64,000 nt of DNA, from positions 62,001-126,000 of the forward strand of contig JASAMV010002510.1 of the NCBI GenBank assembly GCA_030248065.1, in the 5' to 3' direction. This document shows positions 47,335 to 59,034 of the stretch, in pieces. Under the pieces are notes generated by a model. It was given only the letters and a program-made list of their open reading frames with translations. It was not told the origin of the DNA and searched no databases. Origin of the DNA: Rhynchonema sp. JSB1_4 (Eukaryota > Nematoda > Chromadorea > Monhysterida > Xyalidae). A program made the translations under genes and the position numbers. How positions within the stretch are numbered: the stretch's first letter is position 1; each line of letters opens with the position of its first letter.

Positions 47335-48458
47335 TGGTCGATAATAATCACATCATAATGTAATAATTGCGTTGGAAGCTGGATTGTGGATGGAATCGTT
47401 CACTGATTTTGTGCTACCCGACAAGAAGTTGTGGTTGGACTTTTCCGTCCAGTGTACTGACGGTCTTTTTGCAATCTTGAATCTTACTAGGTACAAGCGT
47501 TGTTCACCATTGTTTCTCATGTGCAGTTGTGATCTGTTCTGTTATTTTGATTTGTGTGCATCGATTTTGCAGAAGTTTGTTATACTTCTGTATTTTTGTG
47601 CTGGTATTTAATGTTACACTTGTAATGTAACCCATTATTCAATAAGTTCGTATTGTGTGTCTGTCGTAATCGTGTCGTTGGAACGTGTTCCATTTTCGCG
47701 GGTACTGCGCTCCGCTGCTGTTATTATTATCGCTGTTGATGCTCGTTTTTTTGTTTATTTTCTGTGCACCATTGAATTATCGAAGTAATCACGCATACTC
47801 AAGAGTTCCCTTGCTTGGCGCGATTAGTTCGGCGATTCAGTGTGATAATGCATTTTCACAACACAAACATTGTACTTTTTCTGGAAGAATGTATCCCACT
47901 TTATGTATTCCACTTTACCAACGTAGTTCTCTGCTTTAATCGAAGTGTTTTTGCTCTCTTGCAGAAAATAAATTCTGTTCGTTCTGACGAAAGCAGTGCA
48001 TATTCGTTTACGATTCACCGCCTTCCGTTTGCAAAGATAGTGTTGCCAGTAACCAAAGCCAGTAAAACGCTGTTATCACTTTGTTTGATTGGTTATAGTA
48101 AGTTTATTCGCTGCCGTACAATATAATACGCAACACAGTTCATGTTCAGATCTAAACCCGAAAATCAACTTTTGAAACATTCGGGCCACACACACACAAG
48201 CTTGCCAGCCAGCCAGGATATTCTGGGCACAATGTTTCAGAACTTCGCGTGGTTGGCGTTCAGGTTAGAACTTGACGTTAGCTATGCGCCGTATTATATT
48301 CCACGGCAGCGAACTCAGAAATTTATTTCAGTTGCACAAACAGATATTGATACTTTCCAGGTCGTTTGGTGGTGTTTTGTTTGTGCTTACGTTTTGGCCT
48401 TGGTGTGCGTTGATCAGTATTGAAAGTGAGCACCTGGCTGAACATCTCTCAGCAAAAT
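47335..48458. other. HDAC1 3' region and intergenic spacer
   Basis: No confident gene. T-rich plus-strand open stretches occur, but they lack domains and coding character. The region should hold the HDAC1 3' UTR and the promoter of the downstream enolase-superfamily gene. Confidence 0.4.
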
Positions 48459-51024
48459 ATGGAGAATCAGATCACCAAATTCGAGGTGTTTGATGTTCGA
48501 TTTCCGACGTCACAAACGAGGGAGGCGCCCAGCGATGCTGTGGTTAGCATGGGCCTTTATTTGGCGGGCACGCGATATGTTTTGCGGGCAGCATAAAATT
48601 GCTTTTTTTCTCTTTCAGCACAAATGCATCAACTTTTCGTGCGCCTACGTCATCGTCCACGTGACCGACGCACAACTGACTGGGCATGGATTCGCGTTCA
48701 CATTGGGTCGTGGCACGGAAATTAGTTCTGTTGCTTGTATTTGTTGATCGCTTTTGTTACAGATATTGTGTGCCGCAATTATCAATATCTGAGTCTTGCA
48801 AATGGTCTAGGACGAGATGTATCGTGTTATCATGCCATCGGGAGTATTCATACACGATCCACTGCCATACAGCCATAAAAAGAGTGTTTTCAGTCGTTAG
48901 CGCAATCAAAGCCTACGAACCATTTGTGGTTGGCGAAACGCTAGGTGAGATATACGGCAACTTTGGGCGATTCTGGAAAATGCTGCGAAATGAGGAGCAG
49001 TTGAGATGGGTACGTTGATGACGGGGGTGCATTTATCAATGCGTCTGCGAGTTCCAAAACTGCACTCAGATTGGACCCGATAAAGGCGCGATTCACATGG
49101 CACTTGCAGCCATCACCAACGCTTTGTGGGATTTGTGGTCCAAGATTGAGCGAAAACCGTTATGGAAATTGCTCGTTGATATGGTTGGCACCGCTGAGTT
49201 GAGTATATTGGACTTTTCCGGAAATTAAATCGAATTTTCAGACTCCAGAAGAAGTGGTCAAGTGCCTGGATTTCACGCACATGTCAGTTTGTCATCATAT
49301 TTGTTGGACCTGCAGCTTGTTTATTCAAGTATTTATTATGTGTCGACGGCAATCCCCAGGTCCGACGCACTAACAGAATCCGAGGCGTTGACCATTCTGC
49401 AACAAAATGAGCCGAACAAAGCCAAGCACGAGACGGACGTGCTGACTGACAATGTGCCAGCGTACATCACATCGGTGGGATGGATTGGATATGACGATGA
49501 AATGATACGAACGGTTGGCTATGTGTAGACCACCTTGGTGACTTCAGTGACGCAAGCAAATAAAGGACAACAAAACAACCGCCAAGACTGCATCACTGGT
49601 CGGTCACACTCAAGCACGTATTACACTGCCTGGCCATCTGTTGAGAAAACATAACAGTATTCAAATTATATTTTTCAGCTTTGTCACAAAGCCATGGCTG
49701 ACGGATGGACAAGGTACGACATGTTGTAGTTTTGCACAAGGATTGGCCATAATTTCCCTCACAACCACTTTTTCGAAAGGTTCAAAATGAAAGTTGGTAC
49801 GTCGCTCGCTGACGACAAACGCCGAGCAGCGATCATACGCGAAACGATCGGATACGAAAACAAACTGGTACAAAATAATATGTTCCCTGATCAACTGAAA
49901 GGGAGTGCTCCGAAATCTCACAGATGACCGACTGCAACCAAGTTTGGGATGTTCAAGTGGCGATCGATTGGATGAACGAGCTGGCCGAATTCAAACCACT
50001 TTGGATCGAGGAGCCCACACACCCCGATGACGTAGAGGGACATTTGAAGATTGCAAAGGTGCGAACATTACACTTGTGATCGGATTGCACTGTGGTCATG
50101 TGAACGTTTTTGCGTCAAAGGTTTGCTTGCTCAAGTCAAAAATGTCGACCAGCGTAAAAGCGTGAACCCCAATACGTAATCGATGGATCGCCAATTTTAC
50201 AGCCGTGGGAGTGGAGGGTTCCGCGCAAAATTCTGTATTCAAACAAAAATTTATCTAACAATTTCGCAAATACAGGCGCTCAGTTCTCTCGGTATCCGTG
50301 TGGCGAGTGGTGAGCACTGTTCGAATGCAGTCCTGTTCAAACAGTATCTGTCACGTGGCGCTATTCAATTCGCTCAGATTGATGCAACGCGATTGGGTGG
50401 AGTGAATGAGCAGATCATGGTGATGCTGTTGGCGAAAAAGTTTGGAGGTCCGTATTTTAGAAACTTGTGTGGTTGTGAAGATTGACACGTTTCTGAATGC
50501 ATATAATTCCGGCTATCCGAATCCGATACTGGACACCTACAATTGACACCAAGATCAAAACAGAATTTTTCAATGAACAATATTTTGCCTTTAATGTTTC
50601 AGTGCCGGTATGTCCGCACGCAGGTGGCACAGGCCTGTGTGAGCTTGTGCAACATTTGGCCATCTTCAATTACATTGCCATTGCGCCTACTTGGAAAGAC
50701 ACGTTACAAAATTTAAAACTGTTCTAACTTTTCCAACAAAGTTTTTTTCGTCAATTTTCTTCCAAATTTCCAGCATGGTCGAGTTTGCTGATCATCTACA
50801 CGAACATTTCGTGCATCCCGTTCGGATGCAACGCGGGTCTTACGTTCCACCAGCGGTTGGATTCTGGTCATCCGACATTATTTTGTGAAACTCAGTTGAG
50901 AATAGTGCAAATATTGCATTCAAATTCAACTCAGGCTCAAGGATATAGCACCGAGATGAAACGACAGTCAATTGAAACGTATGCGTTTCCGAATGGCTCG
51001 TGTTGGAAACGAAACCAGCATTGA
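48459..51024 (+). CDS. ENOSF1: ENOSF1-like enolase-superfamily enzyme (fuconate dehydratase type)
   Basis: Family members dehydrate L-fuconate by Mg-dependent enolate chemistry. The proposed start (48459) gives MENQITKFEVFDVRFPTSQT. Exons then encode VTDAQLTGHGFAFTLGRGTE, EEQLRWIGPDKGAIHMALAA, NALWDLWSKIERKPLWKLLV, SVGWIGYDDEM, DGWTRFKMKVG (catalytic K-x-K) and a DCNQVWDVQVAIDWMNELAE stretch with the first metal-binding Asp. FKPLWIEEPTHPDD (second ligand), ASGEHCSNAVLFKQYL (third ligand), IDATRLGGVNEQ, the CPHAGGTGLCELVQHLAIFN block with the catalytic His, and YSTEMK near the end complete it. Thirteen or so short introns are inferred from frame-preserving GT/AG joins, and alignment with the human family is nearly gap-free. 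The start codon is the least certain part. Confidence 0.92.
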
Positions 51025-51134
51025 TGGTGTCAGCCGATGGCACCATCACGTGACAATGAACTTTATCTGTTGAATGTCTCGTGAACTCAATTTCCATGAC
51101 ATTTCACAACTTTTAGTACACCACCCCTTCTTAA

Positions 51135-52879
51135 AGGGGCTCCGCCATATATACGCGACCGAAACCAATCTCAATGAAACTTGGCACCGTAAGTGGGCTT
51201 GGTCCTAAACACTCACGGCCAAGAAAATTTTTCCCCGTATCAGCTCCCTGTCTGAGCCAGGAAGGCTAAAAGGTAAAAAAATTTGACCCTACCTCAGCAC
51301 ATTGAAATTAAAATATCGATCTGTTTCGCATATTCTTTGTGTGCAGTTTGTTCACAAATTTTTCATAAACGCCTTGGGTCTAATTTAGAACCATATTCAC
51401 TTTTTTGGCACTACCACAGCTCGCGCTATTTTGCCAAAACCACGGAAAGTTTCGAAAAAAAATTTTCCGTTGTATTTTCCGGTCACATAGAAAGCACACA
51501 GAGTTTTTATATAAAGTAGGCAAGAAAGCCCGTATATCATGCTATTCAGGCGATCAATGACTAATTTTCCACCGCTGATAAGTTTCGACAAAAGCTCGCT
51601 CAACTGTGGTGAACCTCAACTTTTTTGCCATTTTCTGTGGATCCCAAGCACACTTCTATCTCATATTTTCCTATTTTAGTAACAATGTACCGAGGTGATA
51701 TATGACACGCTAGATAGTAAAAATATAATTGTTGTTAATTATGTGCAAATCTAGGTTGGTCCAGCTGCATCCTTGGAGGTACGAGCAATAAATGAATTTT
51801 ACACAAAATTCATAATTTTAACAAATTTTCACTTCCGTCATATTTGTAGCCTATCTACAGTTGGGTAGGAATTGTGGCTTTTACTGTCCGATGAAGCCCA
51901 AACGTTATTGTTGTTTATCGATCAAAATTCAAAATTATAGCTCTAACGTATCTTGAGAAAAATCGTGTTAATTGAGGTCCATGCGTTGGACTTGGAACTA
52001 CAACCGGGCTTACAGCAGGACCAGCGTCTGCGGTGCCTTCACTTAACATGATTTTTCTCAGGATACGTTAGAACTAGAATTTTGAATTTTGATCGATAAA
52101 CAACAACAACGTTGGGGCTTCATCGGACAGCAAAGGCCACAAATCCGTCGCAAATGTAGGTAGGCTAAAAATATGACGGAAGCGAAAATTTGCTAAAATT
52201 ATGAATTTTGTGTAAAACTCATTTATTGCTCGTACCTCCAAGGATGCAGCTGGACCAACCTAGATTTGCACATAATTAACAACAATTATATTTTTACTAT
52301 CTAGCGTGCCATATATCACCTCGGTACATTGTTACTAAAATAGGAAAATATGAGATAGAAGTGTGCTTGGGATCCACAGAAAATGGCAAAAAAGTTGAGG
52401 TTCACCACAGTTGAGCGAGCTTTTGTCGAAACTTATCAGCGGTGGAAAATTAGTCATTGATCGCCTGAATAGCATGATATACGGGCTTTCTTGCCTACTT
52501 TATATAAAAGCTCTGTGTGCTTTCTATGTGACCGGAAAATACAACGAAAAATTTTTTTTCGAAAATTTCCGTGGTTTTGGCAAAATAGCGCGAGCTGTGG
52601 TAGTGCCAAAAAAGTGAATATGGTTTTAAATTAGACCCAAGGCGTTTATGAAAAATTTGTGAACAAACTGCACACAAAGAATATGTGAAACAGATCGATA
52701 TTTTAATTTCAAGGTGCTGAGATAGGGTCAAAATTTTTTACCTTTTAGCCCTCCTGGCTCAGACAGGGAGCTGATATGGGAAAAAATTTTCTTGGCCGTG
52801 AGTGTTTTGGACCAAGCCCACTTACGGTGCCAAGTCTCATTGAGATTGGTTTCGGTCGCGTATATATGGCGGAGACCCT
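51135..52879. mobile_element. 1.75-kb near-perfect palindromic element flanked by TTAA
   Basis: It is flanked by TTAA at 51131-51134 and 52880-52883. Ends AGGGGCTCCGCCATATATAC and the inverse differ at one position. Two inverted arms of about 835 bp surround a loop of about 75 bp (51970-52045). Each arm contains the same 68-codon frame (MSELLSKLISGGKLVID...) mirrored at 51397-51603 and 52411-52617, with a handful of changes. No transposase is recognised. It starts 110 bp after the ENOSF1-like stop. Confidence 0.85.
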
Positions 52880-53075
52880 TTAAAGATAGACTTCAGTTTA
52901 ATGAATCACCTGTTGACTGGAATTTCAATCGATAATACAAATTTGCTAATTTTTGCATGGTGAGGTTGCGGTTCCATTTCATCATGAGCCCAAACGTTTT
53001 GCAGAAACAAAGTTCAGAGTGATCTCCAAAGTCTAAGAAACATTCAGAAACTCAATATTTTTCAATTTCCAAATA

Positions 53076-53305
53076 CAGTGAACCCTCGTTATAGCGAATT
53101 TCAATATTACGTGCGCAAGGTGGAGTAACCAAATAAATGTTCTGGACCAATACTGCATAAAGGACGCCTTGCTAGGTTACAGGCAGTGCATAATTTTGAA
53201 GAAAAGTGTTTAGTACAGCACTGCCATCAAAACAACCAGAACCGTGCAGATGGTAACGAACGGAATCAAGTCTCCCAACTGATTCGTTATAACGAGGGTT
53301 GACTG
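53076..53305. mobile_element. pogo/Tigger-like MITE with TA duplication
   Basis: The inverted ends are CAGTGAACCCTCGTTATAGC and the inverse of CAGTCAACCCTCGTTATAAC, flanked by TA at 53074-53075 and 53306-53307. CAGT(C/G)AACCCTCGTTATAACGAAT ends are characteristic of pogo/Tigger-type non-autonomous elements in animals. Confidence 0.88.
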
Positions 53306-53334
53306 TATAATCATTTTATTCTCATTTTCTCATG

Positions 53335-54229
53335 CTAATTCTTTTTGATCTTGCTGTCAATCCAGTGCATCGACGGTCCCACCACCTTTTCGTACATTTT
53401 CTGGGCGCCCAACGTTTTCGGATGGAACAGGTAGATCATGAATGCGAACCTGAATTGATTTATTGATTTTGGTTGACTCATTGATTGACTAATCAATTAA
53501 TTGATGTTTGAGATACTTGATCAGCCAGTAGAACGGCAGCTGGGCGGTGATTGGTTCGCTGAAGAAGTCGACAAGACTGCAGAACGCGAACACACACCAG
53601 TACGTCAGCCATTGCTTGTCGTCGTGCTTGTTGGCAGCGCCGATCACCTTGGAACATCAGGATAGGGCTCATGAAAAAGTCACAAAATGAAACATCACAG
53701 AAGTACGCTCAACCTTGTAACTCATGTACGCCGGATACGCAAACGCGGTCACGTTGCAGACCACCTCGGCAGCCCAACCGAGCACCAGGTAGGCACAGAG
53801 CGCTGCCAAACCGGTGGCCGCCTGTAATCGGCGCAGTTTTCTCTCTCAAGATTCATTTTGACAAGATTATTCTGCGGCACACAAACCAGATGCTGTCGTT
53901 TCACATTCGTCTTCTCTTCGATGCTGGCGAGCACACGTTGTACCGGCGAGTCGGTATCATAGACCACATGCACGTAATCACCTGTAAATTTTCTAAATAT
54001 AAGTCCTTTTCCGAAGCCGTCTTCTAAAAGTACCTGGTTCTGGCTCTGCTTCCACGCCCAAATGTTCTTCTGCCAGTTCGTCCCAGAATGCGGACGACCA
54101 ACAGTGCTCCAGCTGAGCCTCCGGTGCCCGGCTTCTGTAGCTGACCACCGAACTTGTGTCTGTCCAAAAAGTTTCACACTTGACAAAAGTTTTGTGCTCA
54201 ACATTATCTTGACGGCTCTCCAAGCTCAC
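53335..54229 (-). CDS. REEP/DP1/Yop1 family ER membrane-shaping protein
   Basis: Family members insert hairpins in the ER membrane and stabilise tubules. The exons read VQRVLASIEEKTNVKRQHL, then ATGLAALCAYLVLGWAAEVV, TAFAYPAYMSYK, DDKQWLTYWCVFAFCSLVDF, FSEPITAQLPFYWLIKYLK and FAFMIYLFHPKTLGAQKMYE...IDSKIKKN. The stop is at 53335. This matches the REEP5/6 layout, with YPAY, the DD.QWL.YW motif and a GA..MY C-terminus. Introns at about 53450-53512 and 53650-53715 separate the last exons. The N-terminus is unusual: an acidic upstream exon (ELAEEHLGVEAEPEPG) joins in frame to GDYVHVVYDTD. A different frame beginning MLSTKLLSS would need no intron there. The start is therefore uncertain. Confidence 0.85.
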
Positions 54230-54920
54230 TCTGCGCGGGCAAATCTATCTAATCTGTGCGCGAGTTGGACAGGCACAGTTCCGCAGTCAGCCACAACATC
54301 TTATGTCCGCATCATCAATGACCCTCGCTGGGGCGAACTGAGAGAGCGTCACCCACAAAAAAAAACAATTGAAAATAAATTTGATGCTGCAAAATAGTTG
54401 AGCGAGATATCAATACCTTCTGAACTCAGCCCCCACTGCGCCGCAACGCCTGCCATTTCGTTGTTTAGGTGTGATCTGCTGATATATTTATGTCAATTTC
54501 GGTTCTTCAGATTGGAAATGATGTAAGCGATGATGGTCTGTGTTTGGAATGGAAAGTCAACTTTCGCAAGTCACTGTCAGTGGAAATGAAGAATGAAACA
54601 GATTTTTGCGTGATTTCATTTTCGTTTGATCTCCACATTGCATACACGAGACTGAAAATGCCAGAAGTTCAATACCAGGACACTTTGGTCGGAGTAAGAC
54701 CCAGCCGTCCCGGTTTCACTGTGCTGGTTTTCCCGGTCCTCCGCGGGCGCGGGAAAACAGAATTTGAATTACCATTGGTGGTTCTCGATATTTCCAATTC
54801 TTTCATATTCATATCGACTAATTTTTTTGTGGTGCGGTGACGAGACGACCCTGAAACACGCAGGCGTACAGTGCCCAGCAGTGCTGGCGTGCTGCTGTTG
54901 ACCGACACATGCTGGACCGG
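54230..54920. other. Spacer with overlapping unassigned ORFs
   Basis: A plus-strand frame of 116 codons (54490-54840) overlaps a minus-strand frame of 79 codons (54669-54908). Neither has a recognisable domain. The minus one could be a 5' exon of the REEP gene, but I see no supporting evidence. Confidence 0.3.
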
Positions 54921-55634
54921 CAGTGTAGTGGCTGGGGGGGGGGGGCGATGGGGGATTCCCCCAGTGCCAGTGGTGTACCTTAAAAACCTACCGTAAAACC
55001 CACCTAAAATACAAGGGGGCTGTATTTTTTCACTGACCCCTTTTAGGGGGGGGCTGTATTTTTGGGGGGCTGTATTTTTTCGCTGCCCAAAAACTCAAAA
55101 AAATGTTCCAAAAATACCCCTAAAATGGAGTTCTGTCAGGGTGTTACTGGTCATTATTGAGTGTTTTTAGGTGCAGATCTTCCATAAAAGGCTTTACGTC
55201 ATCATATACTCAACCACAAACGTTGTACACAAGGTGTCTTATACAGGAGCTTCACTTTACGACCCCCAAGCGGGGGATTTCCAAGTTGGGGGGGGCTGTA
55301 TTTTTGGGGGGCTCTATTTTTTCACTGACCCCGGTTAGGGGGGGGGGGGGGGGGGGGCTGTATTTTTTTTGGGGGGGGTGCTTTTTGGGGGGGCTCTATT
55401 TTAGGGAATACGGTAAATACAGCCCCCCCCGGAATAGAGCCCCCCGTACGTAATGCAGCCCCCCAAAAAGGGTCAGTGAATTAATACAGCCTCCCCCCCA
55501 AAGTAACATCCCCTATACAGTTGTGTATTAAGGCTTGATAGTGGTGCACTGCACAGCACAGGTACCTTTATGCACGTTTGTTGTTCGTTCAGAGCACATA
55601 CCGTAAAAACCAAAATACCGTAAAAACCTAAATA

Positions 55635-56531
55635 CCGTAAAAACCTAAATACAGCCCCCCCCGGAATAGAGCCCCCCCGTAATACAGCCCCCCAAAAAGG
55701 GGTCAGTGAATTAATAGAGCCCCCCGGAATAGAGCCCCCCCCCCGAAAGTAACATCCCCTACACAGTAGTGTATTGACGCTTGATAGTGGTGCACAGGTG
55801 CATTCAGTGTGGTGGCAGGCCAATCGACCCAAGATACCCTAGGGGGAGGGGAAGGTTTCGGACTTACTCGAGATACCCCCCAGAGGCTACCCAAGATACC
55901 CCTATGGTCCGTCAAAAGGCGAAAAAAGGCCGTTTTTTGCATGCAATTTTATTGCAAAATTGGTCTAAAAATGGGTATTTTTTGACATTTTTGCCGAAAA
56001 TTCGCCTAAAATGACCATTTTTGGGTGTTTGCGCGCAGAGCGCGCGATTTTTGGGGGTCCCGAGGTCGAAAAACACCTATTTTTGCCTTTGAAAACCATA
56101 AATCTACTTACTCGAGATACCCTTTGGGGTCGGCTCGAGATAGATACCCTTCCCCCCCCCCATCCCCCCCTAAGGGTTGACTCGAGATAGATACCCCTTA
56201 GGGGGGGGGGAATCCCCCCCATCCCCCCCAGCCACTACAGTGGGTGCATTTATGCACGTTTATTGTTCGTTCAGATTACATAACACGCCTCCTATTGACG
56301 AATAGACACGAATAAATGCGATTACAAGCGAAAAAACATCCTTTCAAACCCCTTTTTAGGGGTTTTTGGGGGTATTTCTAGGAACAATTTTTTCAGGTTC
56401 GGGTCAGTGAATTAATAGAGGCCCCCCCCGGAATAGAGCCCCCCTCCGTAATAGAGCCCCCCCGTAATAGAGCCCCCCAAAATGGGGTCAGTGAGTTAAT
56501 AGAGCCCCCCCTTCTATTTAGGTTTTTACGG
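55635..56531. mobile_element. TA-flanked CCGTAAAAACC element (interrupted)
   Basis: The ends CCGTAAAAACCTAAATA and the inverse are flanked by TA (55633-55634 and 56532-56533). Subterminal GAATAGAGCCCCCC-type repeats run in the same direction at both sides. The unique middle is interrupted by the element at 55805-56242. Extra copies of the left end (near 55600 and 55615) show repeated insertion or slippage. Confidence 0.7.
55805..56242 (+). mobile_element. CTCGAGATACCC-subfamily MITE, TSD ggtgcatt
   Basis: Ends CAGTGTGGTGGCAGG and ...AGCCACTACAGTG are flanked by ggtgcatt at 55797-55804 and 56243-56250. Copies of (A)CTCGAGATACCC or its variant ACCCAAGATACCC lie in both halves. The core has TTTGCGCGCAGAGCGCGCGA and GGTCGAAAAACACC, shared with the 40571 element. 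The empty site is visible in the sister unit near 58860 and 59178. Confidence 0.92.
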
Positions 56532-57213
56532 TACCATGTTGTCGGAAATAGAACCCCCCCCATTAATTGACCCCCCCCATTAATTGAACCCCCCCTAAAT
56601 GGCTCGAAATCAAAAATAGAACCCCCCCATTAATTGACCCCCCCATTAATAGAACCCCACCCCAGCCTTCACCGCACCACAGATTAGTGGTATGGTAGGG
56701 CTGTGTTGTTGTGTCAAACGTTGTTTAAGCTTGCGTACACAACAGAATACAGCTTTTTAAGCATAATTGCTGCTGTTGAAGTTAGAAAATACCTAAAACA
56801 AGCCATGTTTATGGGCATTATTAACAATGATTTTTTTCGTCGGGGGGCCAAATGAAAAATATAACCCCCCCAATAATTGACCCCCCCCCCCATAAATTGA
56901 ACCCCCCCAAAATGACCCCAGTGAAAAAATAGACCCCCGGGTTCTATTTCCGACAATACGGTAGAGCCCCCCGGAATAGAGCCCCCCTCGGAATATCGAT
57001 CGAAAATAACGCCGGATTTGGAACGCTCTCGCTGAGAAACGAAAATAATTTTTTGAAAATGGGGTCAGTGGATTAATAGAGCCCCCCCCCTTGTATTTTA
57101 GGTTTACGGTAACCCAATTCTAGTCAAAAATTTTTCGATTTTTTTAACCTATTTTTTTGGTTGAAAATTCATTGTTTTCCATGAAAAAGTCGTCAGATAG
57201 ACAATACTGATTA

Positions 57214-57293
57214 CCGTAAAAACCTAAATAGAAGGGGGGCTCCTCTTAAAAAGAAGAATTAATAGAGCCCCCCTTGTATTTAGGTTTTTACGG
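57214..57293. mobile_element. 80-bp miniature CCGTAAAAACC fold-back
   Basis: This is the smallest copy of the TA-flanked family: CCGTAAAAACCTAAATA at one end, its inverse at the other, and TA on both sides (57212-57213 and 57294-57295). Confidence 0.75.
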
Positions 57294-57347
57294 TACAGGC
57301 CCCCCCCGCCCCCGTAATACAGCCCCCCCAAAAAGGGGTCAGTGAAT

Positions 57348-57824
57348 CAGTGTAGTACTTGGTCAGGGTGTTGACGATAGATAGATTGGAACCCGAAATG
57401 TGTTGACGATAGATAGATGACCCAAGTCCGAAATCTGGGGGGGTCGGGTCGACCCAAACTTGTTGACGATAGATAGATGGTGGGGGGGTCGCCAAAAATC
57501 AAGGCATAGTATAGTGTACTGTGTAGGTAATAATGTGTAAATATTAATGAAAATGTACTTAGATGTACTAAATCCGCGCGTAGCGCGCGATTTTTTGCCT
57601 ATTTGGGACAAAAAATACCGATTTTGAGCCATTTTGAGCCAAAAATACCCATTTTGGGGTCGAAATGTGTTGACGATAGATAGATTGTTCCCAGAATTTG
57701 TTGACGATAGATAGATTTGCCCATAAGTGTTGACGATAGATAGATGAAATCAAAAAGTGTTGACGATAGACAGATGAATTTGGGGGGACCCCCCCCCACC
57801 CCCCCCTCCCCACGTACTACCCTG
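57348..57824 (-). mobile_element. ATCTATCTATCGTCAACA-subfamily MITE, inverted copy, TSD cagtgaat
   Basis: This is the same subfamily as 38309-38791 in the opposite orientation. Ends CAGTGTAGTACTTGG and CCACGTACTACCCTG are flanked by cagtgaat at 57340-57347 and 57825-57832. The GCGCGC core and the seven direct repeats are present. Confidence 0.92.
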
Positions 57825-57844
57825 CAGTGAATTAGTAGAGCCCC

Positions 57845-58786
57845 CAGGGTAGTACTTGGGGGAGGGGGTGGGGTCCCCCCCAAATTCATCTATCTATCGT
57901 CAACACTTTTTGATTTCATCTATCTATCGTCAACACTTATGGGCTAATCTATCTATCGTGAACAAATTTTTGGAAGAATCTATCTATCGTCAACACATTT
58001 CGAACCCAAAATTGACATTTTTGACTCAAAATGGCTCAAAATCGGTATTTTTCACCCCAAATAGGCAAAAAATCGCGCGCTACGCGCGGATTTAGTACAT
58101 CTAAGTACATTTTCATTAATATTTACGCATTATTATCTACTTAGTTAGTACACTATACCAGTGTTGGAGGTACTCTGGAGGGGGGATACCTACTGTACCG
58201 CGCTCGGAGAGGGGGGGATACCTACAGTACCAGAGCCGATGGCCTGGGGGGGGTTATGTACCTAGGGGGGGGGGTTGGGGGGGGGTTAGGTTTTGGGGTG
58301 AAATTTTTTTATGTGTTTATTATGTGTGGAATCGTGTGAAAACGTAGTATTTGCGCGCGTAGCGCGCGAATTTCGGGTAATTTGAGGTAAAAACCACTGA
58401 TTTTGCACTAATTTTGGCCATTTTGGTCAAAAAGTGGCACTTTTGGGGCAAAATCGGGGGGGATACCTACGGTACAGGGGTGAAAATCGGGGGGGATACC
58501 TACTGTACCATGCCAAACATCGGGGGGGAGGGGGGATACCTACTGTACCAGGCGAGGGGGGATACCTACTGTACTGGGGGGGGGGCTACCCCCCCAAACC
58601 CCCCCCCCCCACCAACACTGCACTATACTATACCTTGATTTTTGGCGACCCCCCACCATCTATCTATCGTCAACAAGTTTTGGTCGACCTCCCCCCCAGA
58701 TTTCGGACTTGGGTCATCTATCTATCGTCAACACATTTCGGGTCCCAATCTATCTATCGTCAACACCCTGACCAAGTACTACACTG
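57845..58786 (+). mobile_element. ATCTATCTATCGTCAACA-subfamily MITE split by another element
   Basis: The left end CAGGGTAGTACTTGG starts at 57845 and the right end CCAAGTACTACACTG stops at 58786. Its target duplication is obscured by C homopolymers (agagcccc versus cccccccc). It is interrupted at 58159-58620 by a different subfamily. Without that insertion it is about 470 bp and nearly identical to 38309-38791. Confidence 0.88.
58159..58620 (+). mobile_element. GGGGATACCTACTGTACC-subfamily MITE, TSD cactatac
   Basis: Ends CAGTGTTGG and CCAACACTG are flanked by cactatac at 58151-58158 and 58621-58628. Direct copies of GGGGGATACCTACTGTACC flank a core with TTGCGCGCGTAGCGCGCGAA. The empty site cactatacta is intact in the copy at 38309-38791. 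Confidence 0.93.
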
Positions 58787-59034
58787 CCCCCCCCCGAAAT
58801 AGAGCCCCCCTAAGTAACATCCCCTATACAGCAGTGTATTAACGCTTGATAGTGGTGCACAAGTACATTTACGCACGTTTATTGTTAGTTCAGAGCACAT
58901 AATACGCCTCTTATTGACGAATAGACACGAATAAATGCGATTACAAGCGAAAAAACATCCTTTCAAACCCCTTTTTGGGGTTTTTAGGGGTATTTCTGGG
59001 AACAATTTTTCAGGTTTGGGTCAGTGAATTAATA

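Noticed and set aside
51397..52617. Mirrored 68-codon frames (MSELLSKLISGG...) in the palindromic element as real genes.
   Set aside because: They arise by palindrome symmetry, have no recognised domain and no regulatory context; kept only as a property of the element.
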